Assembly (NCBI RefSeq): GCF_024139115.2
Contig: NC_085140.1
Coordinates: 22,474,035 to 22,538,034, forward strand
Origin: Armigeres subalbatus
Lineage: Eukaryota > Arthropoda > Insecta > Diptera > Culicidae
DNA length: 64,000 nucleotides
Direction: 5' to 3'
The translations under genes and the position numbers were made by a program. Below are positions 32,770 through 45,200 of the stretch, one piece after another (the first letter of the stretch is position 1; each line of letters begins with the position of its first letter). A model generated the notes under the pieces. It made no database searches and was not told the origin of the DNA. It worked only from the letters and a program-made list of their open reading frames with translations.

Positions 32770-34490
32770 AAAAATGCGTAATGGTGGATGTTTTTTTTTT
32801 TTTTTTTTCGGGGGTTGACCAGTTGTAGTCTTAATAGACTGGTATCTCGGCTGGGCTCTCCATGTGATACACAATACTAGCAGACGACTCAAGCTATGTT
32901 GCTCACTAGGTCACTGCGGCCTGGGTTTGTATTGTGATCATACCGATACATTATTCTTTCTATCTACAGTCTGTCAATTATAAACCGAACAAATAATGGA
33001 AGCTCAACATGTACATAGATGTTTTCTGAATAAGTAGTTAACATGTAAATTTAATTATTAGTTACTTGGAGCCGACATTTAATACCTAATAGTAGTCTAT
33101 GTTGACAACGGGTGGTACTGTTGCCATTTCCAAGTAACAATTTCGAATAAAGATGTAATGATATCATTCTGGTAGGGTAGTTTCAAAATAGATTAATTTA
33201 AGTACTATTGTAATAAATGGACACATTGAAGAGCTTCCCTTATTTCAACACGGTTGAGTATCGGATGTTTGTCAATACGTCGTCTAGTTAATTGTATCCT
33301 ATCAGTCCCAGTAATGTCATATGTTAAAGTTTCAGTAGTCTAATAGTGATCATTATACAAAATTTATGTCCAGTTGTTCCGTAATTGCTTTTTTTTGGTC
33401 AAGTTCTATTCCCTTTTCTAATATTCGAACCTTTATTATTCATTAAAATAATGAGGTCTAAAATTCAGTTATTCAGATTCAGGGTATACAATATTCAATA
33501 TAATAGTGGATGAACGCATCATATGGTCTATCCTCATTTCCGTAAGTGGTCAAGTTATTAGTCTTGTAGCAATAATAGTGGTACTAGTTATTCTCTATCT
33601 TGTGAGTGCAATGGTCTCAATTAACTATTCTAAACAGAACTCTGTCTCTTGTCTTTCTGTCCACCGATGGTCATGTATTTATTTTCGTTTTTTATTATTT
33701 ATTTGATATCATTAAATTTCAGTCATTTATTTTACTATCGGTCATTTATTTTATTATAAGGTAAAGGTAAAGGTAAAGGTCAGCGAATTTGTCTTAATAC
33801 GAGAAACACTAAGTCATGTCCCCTATATATCCGCTAATTTTTCTAACTAACCTAATAGAAGGAAGAGAGAAACAGTTTTTTTGCGTTGATCCATGCAGCT
33901 AGAGAGACTAAAATAAAAAGATTATCGAGAAGATATAATAGATACATTCACTATCTCCAATTCCAAATTAGTAAATCTACAAATTCTACTTTTCACTACT
34001 AAAATTCTACTTCAGCTATACGGGTACAAAATGAATTATTGTTAGCTACTACTACAAGTATAAATAGATGTATGCTATTTGGATAGGCGTTTGTTTCAGG
34101 GTCAGGAGCCCTGCCGGCACCTCCAAATTTACCAATAGGCAGTTGTTGTTAGATCGTGCGACACTAACCATTAGTTAACTTGGAGGCATGGTACCTCAAG
34201 TGTTTGGTATAACTGTTGACCTTATTTAAGTAAGATGTGATAAAAGTTTCTCTACGGAGCTTATTTTCAAACCATTACCATTAAAATAACGATATTCTTT
34301 TGAAGGAGATATAAAAAATGGAAAAATATCTTAATTTTTTTAATTTAGTGTTGAACTTAACCTTTGTTTGAAAAAAAGCACTCTATTAAACAACAAAAAT
34401 AAAAATAAAATAAAAATCTTTTTAAGACACTTGAAATATCAACGTCAAGCCCCTTATCCATGGACAGGGAAAAATGCGTAATGGCGGATG
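32770..34490 (-). mobile_element. Possible poly(A)-tailed retroposon with 21-bp flanking repeats
   Basis: The direct repeats 32,770-32,790 and 34,470-34,490 (AAAAATGCGTAATGG then T or C then GGATG) bracket about 1.7 kb. The left repeat is followed at once by 18 T, i.e. a poly(A) tail on the minus strand. This is the pattern of target-primed retroposition. The insert is AT-rich, contains (GGTAAA)n at 33,761-33,780 and encodes no recognisable reverse transcriptase. Confidence 0.4.
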
Positions 34491-36699
34491 TTGTATTAAA
34501 ATTGCATAAATACTAATGTTAGGAACTTTTTTTCGAATACACTGAACGACTTTTTTTATACAGCCTATGCTGTTGACTTGACGTTAAGTTGACAAATAGA
34601 ACGGAACCTATACTTTCTTTTGAGTAAATTTGTGGGAGCGCAACGTTAGGCATTTGTATACCTGGGTTCAGAATAATAGCAGCGGTAATCGTTTTTCATA
34701 CAAAATGCCCTGCTTTGACAAGTTGTAACTTTGCTTCCCGATGATCGATTAAGCTGTAATTTTGGCAGTGAACTACAAGTATGTTGTAGTTTACGTACAT
34801 TAAATATGTTTCGAACGACTCTACTTCAACTGTAGTCAACCCTCGACATGGGTTCGAGTCCCATCGAAGGGAAAGTGGTTACCTCCAATACATTTTTCAA
34901 ATCACCTAATCAACGACTTAACGACTTAAGTCGAGTCAAGTACGAGACACTGAAGACGACCACACAGTTGTGATCGAAATACGTATCTGCAAAGATATCG
35001 AAAATTAATTGGTGGAATTAAATGGAGAGTACTTAATTCGTCTTAGACGGTTTATTAGTTTTGTTAGATATCTCGGGATCTGTGGGAATTAGAAAGTTGC
35101 CGTCTTCTACAAAGTTGTTCGAGGATTGGAATCCAATCCAAGTTGCCATTTTCTATAAAGTTGTTCGAGCATTGGAAACCCATATGCTTATGCTTATATG
35201 CTTATAGCACATGCACAGCCAGTATTGAAAAGCATCCTGGAAATGTCGGTTGTATTCCCGAGCATTTTCTTGTCTGACACAAGTATTAAAACGGCCAGGC
35301 CCACCGTGCAGGCTTGAATTTGAGAGAAAATCCAGAATTCCCCGGCAATCAGATTATTTACTAATAAATAACATGATCAACGAAGAGTTTTGAATCTACG
35401 AAAGGAAGAAACGGGGACAGCCGTACCAACCGTTTCACAGGGGGGAAGATGATTGACGAATCGTTGGGAGTGACTTTGCTAAGAAGATTAATGTACACTC
35501 CATGGGTCCTCGACGTCTTGGGATGGGACACAGTTTTTAGTCTAGTGCCCTGGCTTATACACTGATGGGCAAAAGTATTCGCATAAATTCAGATAGATTA
35601 CTATGAAAACATGACGAATACTTATGTACATCAGTGTACATATAGGCCTAGGTTTAAGCGCCATTACTCGCTCTCTGGAACGAGACAAAGAAAAAGAAAC
35701 AAAAGCGATGAAAAACAAGCGAAAACTCAAGACGATAAAATTATACCATATTTTTACTTACAACATCTCCATATTTTCCGTGCTTGGAAGCTTTTTAACT
35801 TTTCCCGCCAAAACAAAATTTATTGAAATGGCTTACCACAAATGTTCGCGAAAAGTGAGTGAGGAGTAAAAATGAAGAAACGAAAAAAAATCATCAAGAA
35901 AGCCGACAAAAAGATAAATAATTGGGTAATGTTTTTTGGTCATTTTTTTTATGGTCTATAATATAGACTCTATGTAATAGGTATGGTTGCATACAATTTT
36001 TCGTTAGTTAAATTTATTCATATTGTTAGAATGTTTAGGATGTTAATACTGTTTTCATGAGGTTGCTCAATCTTCCTCACAACATGGTGAAAATGATCAC
36101 AATGAACAAGTATGTAGGGTATTCAATTTTTTGCTTGTTTTATTTGTGCACGTACTTTTCCCCCACAGTTATGAAACACTTGACAGCGTTCCTGACATTC
36201 AATTAACTTCATATCAATAAGGAATAATGTAATTACAATTTATTTCATGTGAAAATTCCCTTTGGATGATAACTTTCACTACGCCATGTGATTTCTTATT
36301 AAAACTTTGGATACTCCTGGCGCTTTCAAGACAAGCTACAAATCCCATCATATTTATACGAATATTAGGTACACATGCGAATCTATGCGAATATGCACAT
36401 CTAATGTTATTATCAATGACGTGTGGATTATTTTTTAACTGGAGGCCACCAAGAAGCGGGTGAAGTCAAGACAATTTTCCACTCGAGAAACTTCCTGAGA
36501 AAGGCAGGGATTTGAATTTCACTATAGACCTCCGCAATACCCCGAGAACAAAATTAGTACTACACGCTCTACATTTTTGGTTCAGATCTATGGCCGCTCA
36601 GATCATTGGCGGCACTGGATACAAGTATTTGAAAATTATTACGTACCTGAATGGACACCATCTTACCAATACTGGACAACGAATTAATCCCCGGAAGAA
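34491..36699. other. Repeat fragments: tRNA-like piece, Tc1-like termini, satellite monomer
   Basis: Contains GTTCAGAATAATAGCAGCGG (34,656-34,676), which resembles Tc1/mariner termini. It also holds the single tRNA-like piece at 34,848-34,900, one and a half monomers of the 140-bp satellite (35,040-35,190), and an inverted pair at 35,558-35,637 (ACACTGATGGGCAAAAGTATTCG). No gene was recognised. Confidence 0.45.
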
Positions 36700-37600
36700 C
36701 AAGCAGAAATGTTAGGTCGTCTAAGGTGCAGGTTGTAATAACGGCGCTAGTGTATACGAGAGATCAGTATGGTTCGATATCTCGGGATCATTTGGATTTA
36801 GTAAATTGCCGTTTTCTACAACGTTGTTCGAGTACAGAGAACCAATAGGTTCAGAAACTGAATAATTTATAATTCATCCGCAAGGAGGCGTTACTGTATA
36901 TGAGAGATTAGTTCTTCAATATCTCGGGATCTGTGAGATTTAGAAAGTTGCCGTCTTCGACAAAGTTATTCGAGGATTGGGTTGAGAAGCTAATTTGTTT
37001 AGAATTCATCCGCAAGGTGGCGCTACTGTATTTGAGAGTTTAATTTGCTTCGATATTTCGGGATCTATTGGTTTTGGAAAGTTGCTATCTTCTATAAAGT
37101 TGTTCGAGCATTGGAAACCAATATATTGAGAAACCGTTAAGTTCAGAATTAAGTCATAAGGCGACGCTAGTGTATATGAGAGATCTGTTTAGTTCGATAT
37201 TTCGGGATCTGTGGAATTTAGAAAATTGCCGTCTTCAACAAAATTGTTCGAGGACTGAAAATCAATATTTTGAAAAATTTAATAATTTAAAATCCATCCG
37301 CAAGGAGGTGCTACTTCATATGAGATATCAGTTCTTCGATATCTTGGCATCTTAGGGGTTTAGAAAATTACCGTTTTCTACAAAGTTGTTCGGGGATTGG
37401 AAACCAATATGTTGAAATATTGTGAAGTTCAAAATTCATTCGTAGAGTAGTGATAGTACATGTGAGACCACCAGCTTAATTATATAACCCCGTATCTGAG
37501 ACATTGGAGAGTGTCCGTCTTCTTCACAGCTGCTCGAGGATGAAAACCATTATTCTGAGAAAAAAAAAACTGTTTAGTTTGGATCACATCCGCTGGGTGG
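36700..37600 (+). repeat. Satellite array, unit about 140 bp, six to seven copies
   Basis: Landmarks recur every 138-143 bases: GATATCTCGGGATCTGTG, GAAAGTTGCCGTCTTCTACA, AAGTTGTTCGAGGATTGG, ATTCATCCGCAAGG, CGCTACTGTATATGAGAG. Monomers are about 75-85% alike. A further copy lies at 35,040-35,190. Confidence 0.8.
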
Positions 37601-37601
37601 T

Positions 37602-37668
37602 GATATATGGATCAACCAGTTTTGTTAGATGTCGCAGAGATCTAACAAAACTGGTTGATCCCTATATC
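37602..37668. repeat. Perfect 22-bp hairpin at the end of the 140-bp satellite
   Basis: GGATCAACCAGTTTTGTTAG-AT (37,609-37,630) and its exact complement (37,640-37,661) are separated by 9 bases. With one mismatch the stem extends to about 29 bp. Confidence 0.85.
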
Positions 37669-38089
37669 TAACGTTTCTGCCTCATACACAGGATGCCTTG
37701 GGTTCGATCTCAGGCCCATTTCATTCGCCTACTTTGTATCTTTTTGTATACTTGTCATGTTATAGCAATCGCTAGAACAGGAAATGGATTTCCATAGCGT
37801 TTCCATTTCAATCCTGTACCTTCAACTTGACTAGTCTAACAGTAACTGTTAGTATTGGAAATGCAGGAAAAACTTATTTCTTACATCCAATTAGAATTCC
37901 GTATTTTGCGTTCCTATCACATCCCAACAAAGTTTTTTAGCTGAAATAGCTTCTTTTTGGCCAAATAAGACCAATATCTCTCGAATTTCTAATGTGGTTA
38001 TTATCATCAATGACTACTATTTAGGTATTATTATGATAGAATTCATTATTATATTTTTGGGCTATTATTATACCTTTGGCGAAGGTGGA

Positions 38090-39520
38090 AAACTCTATAC
38101 AATATTTGATGGTAAAGAGCATTGACTAATTTCCTGGTCATTATCAGAAATGGTTTAGAAGAAAATCGTTGGTCTAGGACGAACTGTACAAAATGACCAT
38201 TCACGGACGTTCCAGAGTAAGAACTGTGAATTAACACTAAGACCACCATCAAAATGGCTTAGAAAAAATTGCGCTACTCTAGGACGAACCATCCAAAATG
38301 ACCATTTCACGGGTTTTACAAATTACTCGGAATGCCACCTGGTGGCCACGTGCAGTCATAGCTGATTAAGACTTTGAAATATCTTCAAGATCACCGTCAG
38401 AAATGGTATAGAAAAATTGCGTTGCTCTAGGACGAGGACTCTGGAAGGCCGCCTGGTGGCCACTGCAGTCGTAGCATAGTAGGAGCTGTGTATTTACTCG
38501 AATATCGCCGTCAGAATTGGTTTACAAAAAAATTGCGCTGTTCTAGGATAAACTTTTCAAAATTACTATTTTTACTGACATTCCGGATTATCTAGAAGGC
38601 CGTCTGGTGGCCACCTACGGCCATAGGTGAGTGAGAACTGCATACTCCAAGGTTATTGTCAGAAATGGTTTAGAAAAAATACGTTGCACTAGGACAAACT
38701 TTCCAAAACGACAATTTTTACGGACGTTCAGGCCGTCCAATGGTCACATACGGTTATAGCAGAATAAAAACTGTGGAATTTCTCTAAAATCATCATCAGA
38801 AATGGTTTAGAAAAAATTGCGCTGCTCTAGGACAAACTTCACAAAATGACCATTTTTTCGGACGTTCCGGGTTTTCCGGTGGTCACCTGCGGCCATAGCA
38901 GTGTGAGAAATGTGTTTTAACTCAAACATCCCCATCAGAAATGGCTTAGAAAAAATTGCGCTGCTCGCGGACGAACTTTCCAGAATGACCATTTTTACGG
39001 ATGTTCCGGATTATAATGAGGCCCGTCTGGTGGCCACATACGGTTATAGCGAAGTAATAACTGTGGAATATCTGCAAAATCACCATAAGAAATGGTTTAG
39101 AAAAAATTGCGCTGATCTGACAAACTTCACAAAATGATCATTTTTACGGACGTTCCGGGTTTTCCGGAAGGCCGCCTGGTGGCCACCTGCGGTCATAGCA
39201 GTGTGAGAACTATTTTTTAGCTCAAACATCCCCATCAGAAATGGTTTGGAAAAATTGCGCTGCTCTAGGACGAACTTCACAAAATGACCATTTTGACGGA
39301 TGTTCCGGATTTTCCGGAAGGCCGCCAGGTGGCCACCTACGGTAATAGTAGAGTAAGAACTGTGGAATATCTCCAAAATCACCATCAGAAATGGTTTAGA
39401 AAAAATTGCGCTGCTCTAGGACGAACTTCACAAAATGACCATTTTTACGGACGTTCCGGGTTTTCCGGAAGGCCGCCTGGTGGCCACCTGCGGTCAAGGC
39501 AGTGTGAGAAATGTGTCTTA
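38090..39520 (+). repeat. Satellite array, unit about 148 bp, about ten copies
   Basis: Recurring order: ATCAGAAATGGTTTAGAAAA, ATTGCGCTGCTCTAGGACGA, ACTTCACAAAATGACCATTT, TTACGGACGTTCCGGGTTTT, CCGGAAGGCCGCCTGGTGGC, CACCTGCGGTCATAGCAGTG. The ATTGCGCTGCT landmark appears at about 38,265, 38,412, 38,530, 38,810, 38,955, 39,104, 39,255 and 39,405. Open frames in the array are artefacts. It abuts the truncated retrotransposon. Confidence 0.82.
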
Positions 39521-39599
39521 GCTTCATGAGTGAAATTGTGATATCAGCAAGCAAGGTGACGCTGAACTCTGGAGGGTATGGCAAAAGTGGTTCCACAGA

Positions 39600-40356
39600 T
39601 ATAGGACGAAAATTAAACCCACAAGTTCAATGAATGCTCATTTGGTTGAACCGGAATATCCGAAACAAGAAGAGAAGTGTTGTGTTGTATGTAAGGAGCG
39701 TGGACATTATGCTCGACGTTTTTCGAGCCTTTTCTGTCGATGACCGTTGGAAAACGGTACAAATCCACGAGTTATGTCGCAGGAGCTGTTGCAACGCCAG
39801 CCAGTGTGGAATCAACGGTTGTACATATCGACACCAAGTGTGCGAAACATCGAATCGGATGGGAGCCATACGCACCATAACATCCATTGCTCTTTCGTAT
39901 TTTGCCAATTACACTTCATGGGCCTTCTAAGACGGTAGACGCGTACGCGTTCCTAGACGATGTATCGTATCTTACGCTTCTAGAAGAACAACTCGCCAAG
40001 AAACTCGGAGTGAGAGGTAGAAGTATGCCGCTCTGCCTCACGTGGACAGGGAATGTTTCACGAGCAGAAGTCAACTCGAAACAGTTGCATATTGAGGTGC
40101 CTGGGGCAAAGCAAAGAAACCTTCTAAAATTGGACGTCGATCGCACAGTGAAGAGCCTTGCACTGCCTGTTCAAACCTTACGAATTGAGTCTCTTAAAAG
40201 TAAGTTTGAGGATCTGAAAGGTCTGCCTATATCTAGCTACAATAATGCGATCCCTCGTTTACTGATTGGAGTAAATAATCTGCACGTAACAGTTCCATTA
40301 AAAGTAAAAGAAGATGAAACAAATGGACCAGTGGCCGTCAAAACTCGACTGGGATG
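39600..40356 (+). pseudogene. BEL/Pao gag zinc-knuckle and protease fragment
   Basis: CCVVCKERGHYAR (from about 39,680) is a zinc-knuckle start. After a frame change, HELCRRSCCN and CGINGCTYRHQ give the following Cys/His pairs. From about 39,940, AYAFLDDVSYLTLLEE is the protease region, with the expected Asp-Gly-Ser replaced by Asp-Val-Ser. RTVKSLALPVQTL, GLPISSY and PRLLIGVNN follow in the order seen in Pao proteases. The frame ends at TGA 40,354-40,356. Confidence 0.8.
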
Positions 40357-40360
40357 ATGT

Positions 40361-41271
40361 GTGTATGGTGGAGGAAGTAATCCACTGTCAACGTCACTCA
40401 ACATTCACACATGTGAGTGTAACAACCATCGGGACCTCCAAGAGATGGTGAAGGACTATTTCACTCTGGAAGATGTCGCAGTGAAGGACAAGAGAGCTCT
40501 CGAAATTCTACAGAGAACAACTGTTCGCATTGGCGATAGATTTTGAGACGGGGTTATTGTGGAAACAAGACGAGTTACAGCATAGCAACTCGTAGACTTG
40601 AATGTTTGGAACGTCGAATGGGGAAGAACGCCTTTCTGGAAAAAAAAATTGTGTCGGCAAGTAGTAGAATATTAGCAGAAGGGATATGCTCACAAGATCT
40701 GTGACAAAGAGATGCAGACAGCTGATCTCAAACGGGTTTGGTACTTGCCACTCGGGTCGGTGGTTAACCCGAAGAAGCGAGAGAAAGTTGGCCGATGGAA
40801 TTTCTCTCAACTCCATGCTCCTGAAGGGTCCAGAACAGTTAGCATCCTTGACAGGGGTGTTATTCTGGTTTCGCAAGTACGCTGTAGCGGTAACGGGGGA
40901 CATCAAAGAGATGTTCCACCAAATAAGGATTCGAGAAATCGATCGGCACTCGCAGAGATTCTTGTGTGTTCTTTGGGTCATCTTGTTCGCCTTCGTCAGC
41001 CCAGTATATTAAGAACAAGAATGCCAAGAAGTTCGCCAAAAAATTCCCGATTGCTGTCAAGGAAATTGTGGAGAATACATACCTAGACGACTATTTGGCT
41101 AGTTTCTCGTCAGAAGCCGACGCAGCAGACACGGTTGTACAAATTAAAGCGATTCAACGAGAAGGTGGCTTCTTATTGAGGAATTGGCATTCTATCAGAG
41201 ACCATATAATGCAGTGTTTAGGACAACCATTGGAGAAAGGAAAAAGGCATCTTTTTCACGTACGCAACTAA
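40361..41271 (+). pseudogene. BEL/Pao reverse transcriptase fragment
   Basis: VKDYFTLEDVAVK and ALEILQRTTVRIGDRF precede a stop at 40,544. Then, in several frames, come WYLPLGSVVNPKK, LLKGPEQLASL, VTGDIKEMFHQIRI, FGSSCSPSSAQYIKN and the catalytic box TYLDDYLAS (41,077-41,103). The two box aspartates are kept, but at least three frame changes make the enzyme non-functional. Confidence 0.85.
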
Positions 41272-41909
41272 AGGACGATGTACAGCAAATCACCTGCAGT
41301 GACGGAAACCCAACAAAAAGACAAGTACTTCGCTGCTTAATGAGCTTCTTTGATCCATTAGCATTATTGGGGTTCCTCCTAGTCCATGGTAAAATATTGC
41401 TGCAAGAGATTTGGCGTACTGGAACTCAGTGGGATCAGGAAGTTGAAAAGAAACAATTTGAATTGTGGCAGAGATGGACTTCGTTACTACGGAAAATAGC
41501 CGATAGTAGAATACCTCGATGTTATTTCTTTGGGGCTACAGAACTCCACTATCGGCAGGTACGAATACACGTATTCGTCGACGCAATTGAAGCAGTCTAT
41601 GCAGCAGTAGCGTACTTCAGAATTGTGGATCTAAATAAAGTAGTACGTTGTGCGTTGGTGTCAGCAAAAACTGAAGTAGCGCCACTGACGCCGTTGTCTG
41701 TACCACGTCTGGAGCTGCAGGCTGCGGTTCTTGGAACTAGATTAATGCGGTTTGTCCTGGATTACCACTTATTTAAAGTCGCAGAGCGTTACTTGTGGTT
41801 GGACTCGTCAACGGTACTGTCGTGGCTTAAAGCAGATCCAAGGAAATACAAGCAATATGTGGCCTGTAGAATTGGACAAATTTTATCGGTGACTGAAGTA
41901 AACGAATGA
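41184..41909 (+). pseudogene. BEL/Pao A17/RNase H region
   Basis: A single 241-codon frame, the longest left in the element: RQVLRCLMSFFDPLALLGFL, HGKILLQEIW, IHVFVDAIEAVYAAVAYFR, VSAKTEVAPLTPLSVPRLEL and WLDSSTVLSWLK. This order is diagnostic for the Pao peptidase_A17/RNase H block. The stop at 41,907 is premature relative to pol. Confidence 0.85.
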
Positions 41910-42286
41910 CGGTGGGTACCGACAAAGTTGCAGGGTTCTTAGCAACAAAATGGGGAAGTGGCCCATCACTGGATGTAGGAAACATATGGTCTTACCTATT
42001 ACAATCAACCGAAGAATGGCCAAAGCAATTGTTCTCGCGCCAAACAGTTGAGGAGGAACTAAGACCATGCAACGCCCATTACCGAAGAGCAATACGGTTA
42101 CCAATTATCAATTATGGACGATTTTCCAAGTGGGAGATACTTCTGCGGGCTGTAGCCTATGTTCACAGATACGTGGGTAATCTGAAGCGAAAGCGTCTTG
42201 GTGTTGCGATAGTTGATAGTTTCCTCACACAAGAAGAATTAGGAGAGCCGAAGTAACGTTAATCGAGCAAGCTCAGTGGAAAGAAT
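41906..42286 (+). pseudogene. BEL/Pao linker before integrase, broken
   Basis: Continues the element after the stop. A second frame contains KWEILLRAVAYVHRYVGNLK, the linker to integrase. It ends where the 3.5-kb insertion begins, at the duplicated GAAAGAAT. Confidence 0.6.
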
Positions 42287-45200
42287 CATGGGCGTAGCCA
42301 GGATTTCGAGAAGGGGGGGGCCAACTTGTTTGGTCTTCTAAATCGTAGTTTTATAGTAGTTTTATAAAAACACATGAATATTAACACATGAAACCAAATC
42401 CAAACCAAATCGAAACCATAATGATTAAAACAATAATGGATTTAAAAATGCGTGATTTATTGCTCATCAGATATTTTTAAATAAAGTGAGAAAAATATTA
42501 ACGAACTTAGTATTCAGAAAGAATATAAAATCGGCTATAACAATTATTGTAAAAATCCTGCATTCTTCCATAAGTTTAAGAAAACTAGAACCATACATCT
42601 GAATTTCTAAACAAATCCTCTCTGAAATAATATTTATTATAAAATAGGCAGAAAAATCAATATGCAAGCTTTCTCCAGGAATTCCTTCGACAATTGCTCC
42701 TGGCATTATATCCGAAATTCTATCAGGTATTCTTTAGGAATGCCTCCAGCAACTTCTTCGGCAGTGTCTTCGGGAATTCCACCATAAATTTTGCCGGGAA
42801 TTGATCCGAAAATTCCACAATTATTTACTCCAAGAAAATCTTCACGAACTTCTTTATAAAATCTGCAGAATTCTCTGCAATAATTCAAATAATTTCGTGC
42901 TGTTTCCCATAATTTTTAAGAATAAGAATATTCCGTGGAAATTCCGCAGAATTGCCAGTAAACATTCCTGAGAATTTCACGAAAAATCTTCGAATTTCTT
43001 GTGTAAATTCCATAAAATTTTCCGTGAACTGTTTCGAATAATTTCTTGTGAAAATTTCAAAGAATTTCTCCAGGAATTCCACCGGAAATTTATACAGAAA
43101 TTATACCGAAAATGAAATCAACAATGGAATTTTCAGAGGAATTCCTAGATTAATTCGCAATGAAATCCTGAAAGAATTCCGGTGGAAACTTCAAAATTTC
43201 CACTGGGAGATCCTCCAGGAGTTTCTTCGAAAATTCCTCCTGGAATTCTTCCAGGAGTTCCACCGGCATTTCCACCAAGAATTTCTCTAGGATTTCCTTC
43301 GAGAATTATTCCGGTAGTTCTATCGGCAGTTCCTCTGAAAATGTTCTGGGAATTTCGGCAGAATTGGAATTTATTTAGGCTTCTTCAGGAATTTATATAG
43401 ATTTTCCACCAGAAGCTCCTCCGAGAATTTCTCTGCGAGCTCCTCAGGGAATTCTCCGGGAGGTCCTCTGATGATGATGATGGTCCAGCTACAAACCCCA
43501 ACAAAGGTTTCAGCTAGACGAGATTTGTCTATAAGATGAATTCTCTTGTTTCCGAGAATGCTTCTGGTAGTTTCCCCGGGGTTCCTTTGAAAATTCTCCC
43601 GGGAGTTTCTTCACAAATTCTTCCAGAAAATTCCTTCGAGAGTTCCTCCGGGAATTCCACCAGCAATTCATCCAGGAGTTTCACCGGAAATTCCTCCGGG
43701 AGTTCCACCAGAAGCTATTCCAGAAAATTATTCAGGCTTTTTCCGGGAAATCATTTAGGCTTTCTTCAGAAATTAAGCTGGCAATTCCTCCCGGAGTTCT
43801 TCCGATAGTTTCTCTGGGAGCTCATCCGGGAGGTCCTCTAGGAATTTTTAGGAGTTCCTCCTGAAATTCTCCGGGAGTTCTTACGGGAGATCTTACGGGA
43901 GTTCCTCCGGCAGTTCTTACGGGAATTTCTCCGGAAGATCTACCGGCAGTTTCTATGAGAATTCTGCCGGAAGTTTCACCGGCAGTTCCTTCGGGTGTTT
44001 CTCTGAAAAGGAACTCCCGGAGGAACTTCCAGAGTAATTTCCGGAGGAACTCCCGGGGGATTTTCTATAGGAATTTCCGGAGAAATTATCAGAGGAATTC
44101 TCGGAGGAACTGCCGGTGGAACTTCTGGAGGAATTTATTGAAGAACTACAGGAAGAATTTCCGGAGGAAATCCTGGAGGAACTCTCGTAAGAATTCTAGG
44201 ATGAACTCCCAAAGGAATTTCCGTAAGAATTCCAGGAGGAACTACTGGAAGAATTCTTAAAAGAACCTCCCGGAGGAATTCCCGTAAGCACTCCCAGAGA
44301 AATTCTCCGAGGAACTTCTGGAGGAATTTGTAGATAAATGCCTAAAGAATGCTAAATGCATTCCTGGAAGAAAGCCTGATTGAATTCCCGAAGGAACTAC
44401 TGGTGGAACTTCAGAGGAACATCCGGTGGAATACCCTAGAGGAAGAGAAAAAATATTTCTGAAGGAACTTCCGAAATCCCATTTCCCGTGAAATTCCTGC
44501 CAAATATCGTCCAGGAATTACCTGTGAAGTTCCTGGAAGTATTACCGGAGAATTTCTTGGAAAAACTCCTGGAAGAACTCCCGGAGGAACTCCCACAAGC
44601 ACTTCCGGAGGAATTCCCACATGGAAGTCCTGAAATAATTCTTAGATAAGTTCCTAAAGGAATTTCCGAAAAAATATCTGAAGGAATTCCCAGAAAAATA
44701 CCAGGAGGAATTAATGCAGAAATTCCCAGATGAAATCCTGAAAGTATTCCCAGATGAATTGCTGAAGAAAATCCCTGCGGATTGTTCCGATGAAATTTCT
44801 GGAAGAACTCTTGGCAGATATCCGAGTAAATTCCGAGTGAAGTCCGGAAGAAATTCTAGTACACTTCCGCGGAAAATCTCCCGGAGAAATTCCTGGAGAA
44901 GTACCTGAAGAAACTCCCCAAAAAATACCTGTAAGGAATTCTGGGGAAATACTTGGACGAATTCCAGGAGAAATTCATGAAGATATTTCTAGAGGATTTC
45001 TTGAAGGATATTCTGAAGTAATTGCGAAAAGAATTCCAGATTGGAATGCTAGATGATTTCGCTATTGAATGTTTGGAGGTATTCCCGGAAAATTTCCTGG
45101 AAGTAATCCCGGAGGAATTAAAGGAAGAGTTCCGAGAGGAATGCCCGGAGAAGTTCCTAGAAGAATTTCCGAAGGAATTTCTTATAGATTTACAAGTGAA

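Noticed and set aside
32791..32808. Poly(T) run as a transcription terminator
   Set aside because: A pol III terminator is possible in principle, but no pol III gene lies upstream; a poly(A) tail in antisense is the simpler reading.
33506..33706. Hydrophobic 66-codon frame resembling a membrane protein
   Set aside because: AT-rich sequence gives such frames by chance; no start context or neighbours.
38805..39600. Minus- and plus-strand frames of 60-100 codons
   Set aside because: Repeat in step with the 148-bp satellite; not genes.
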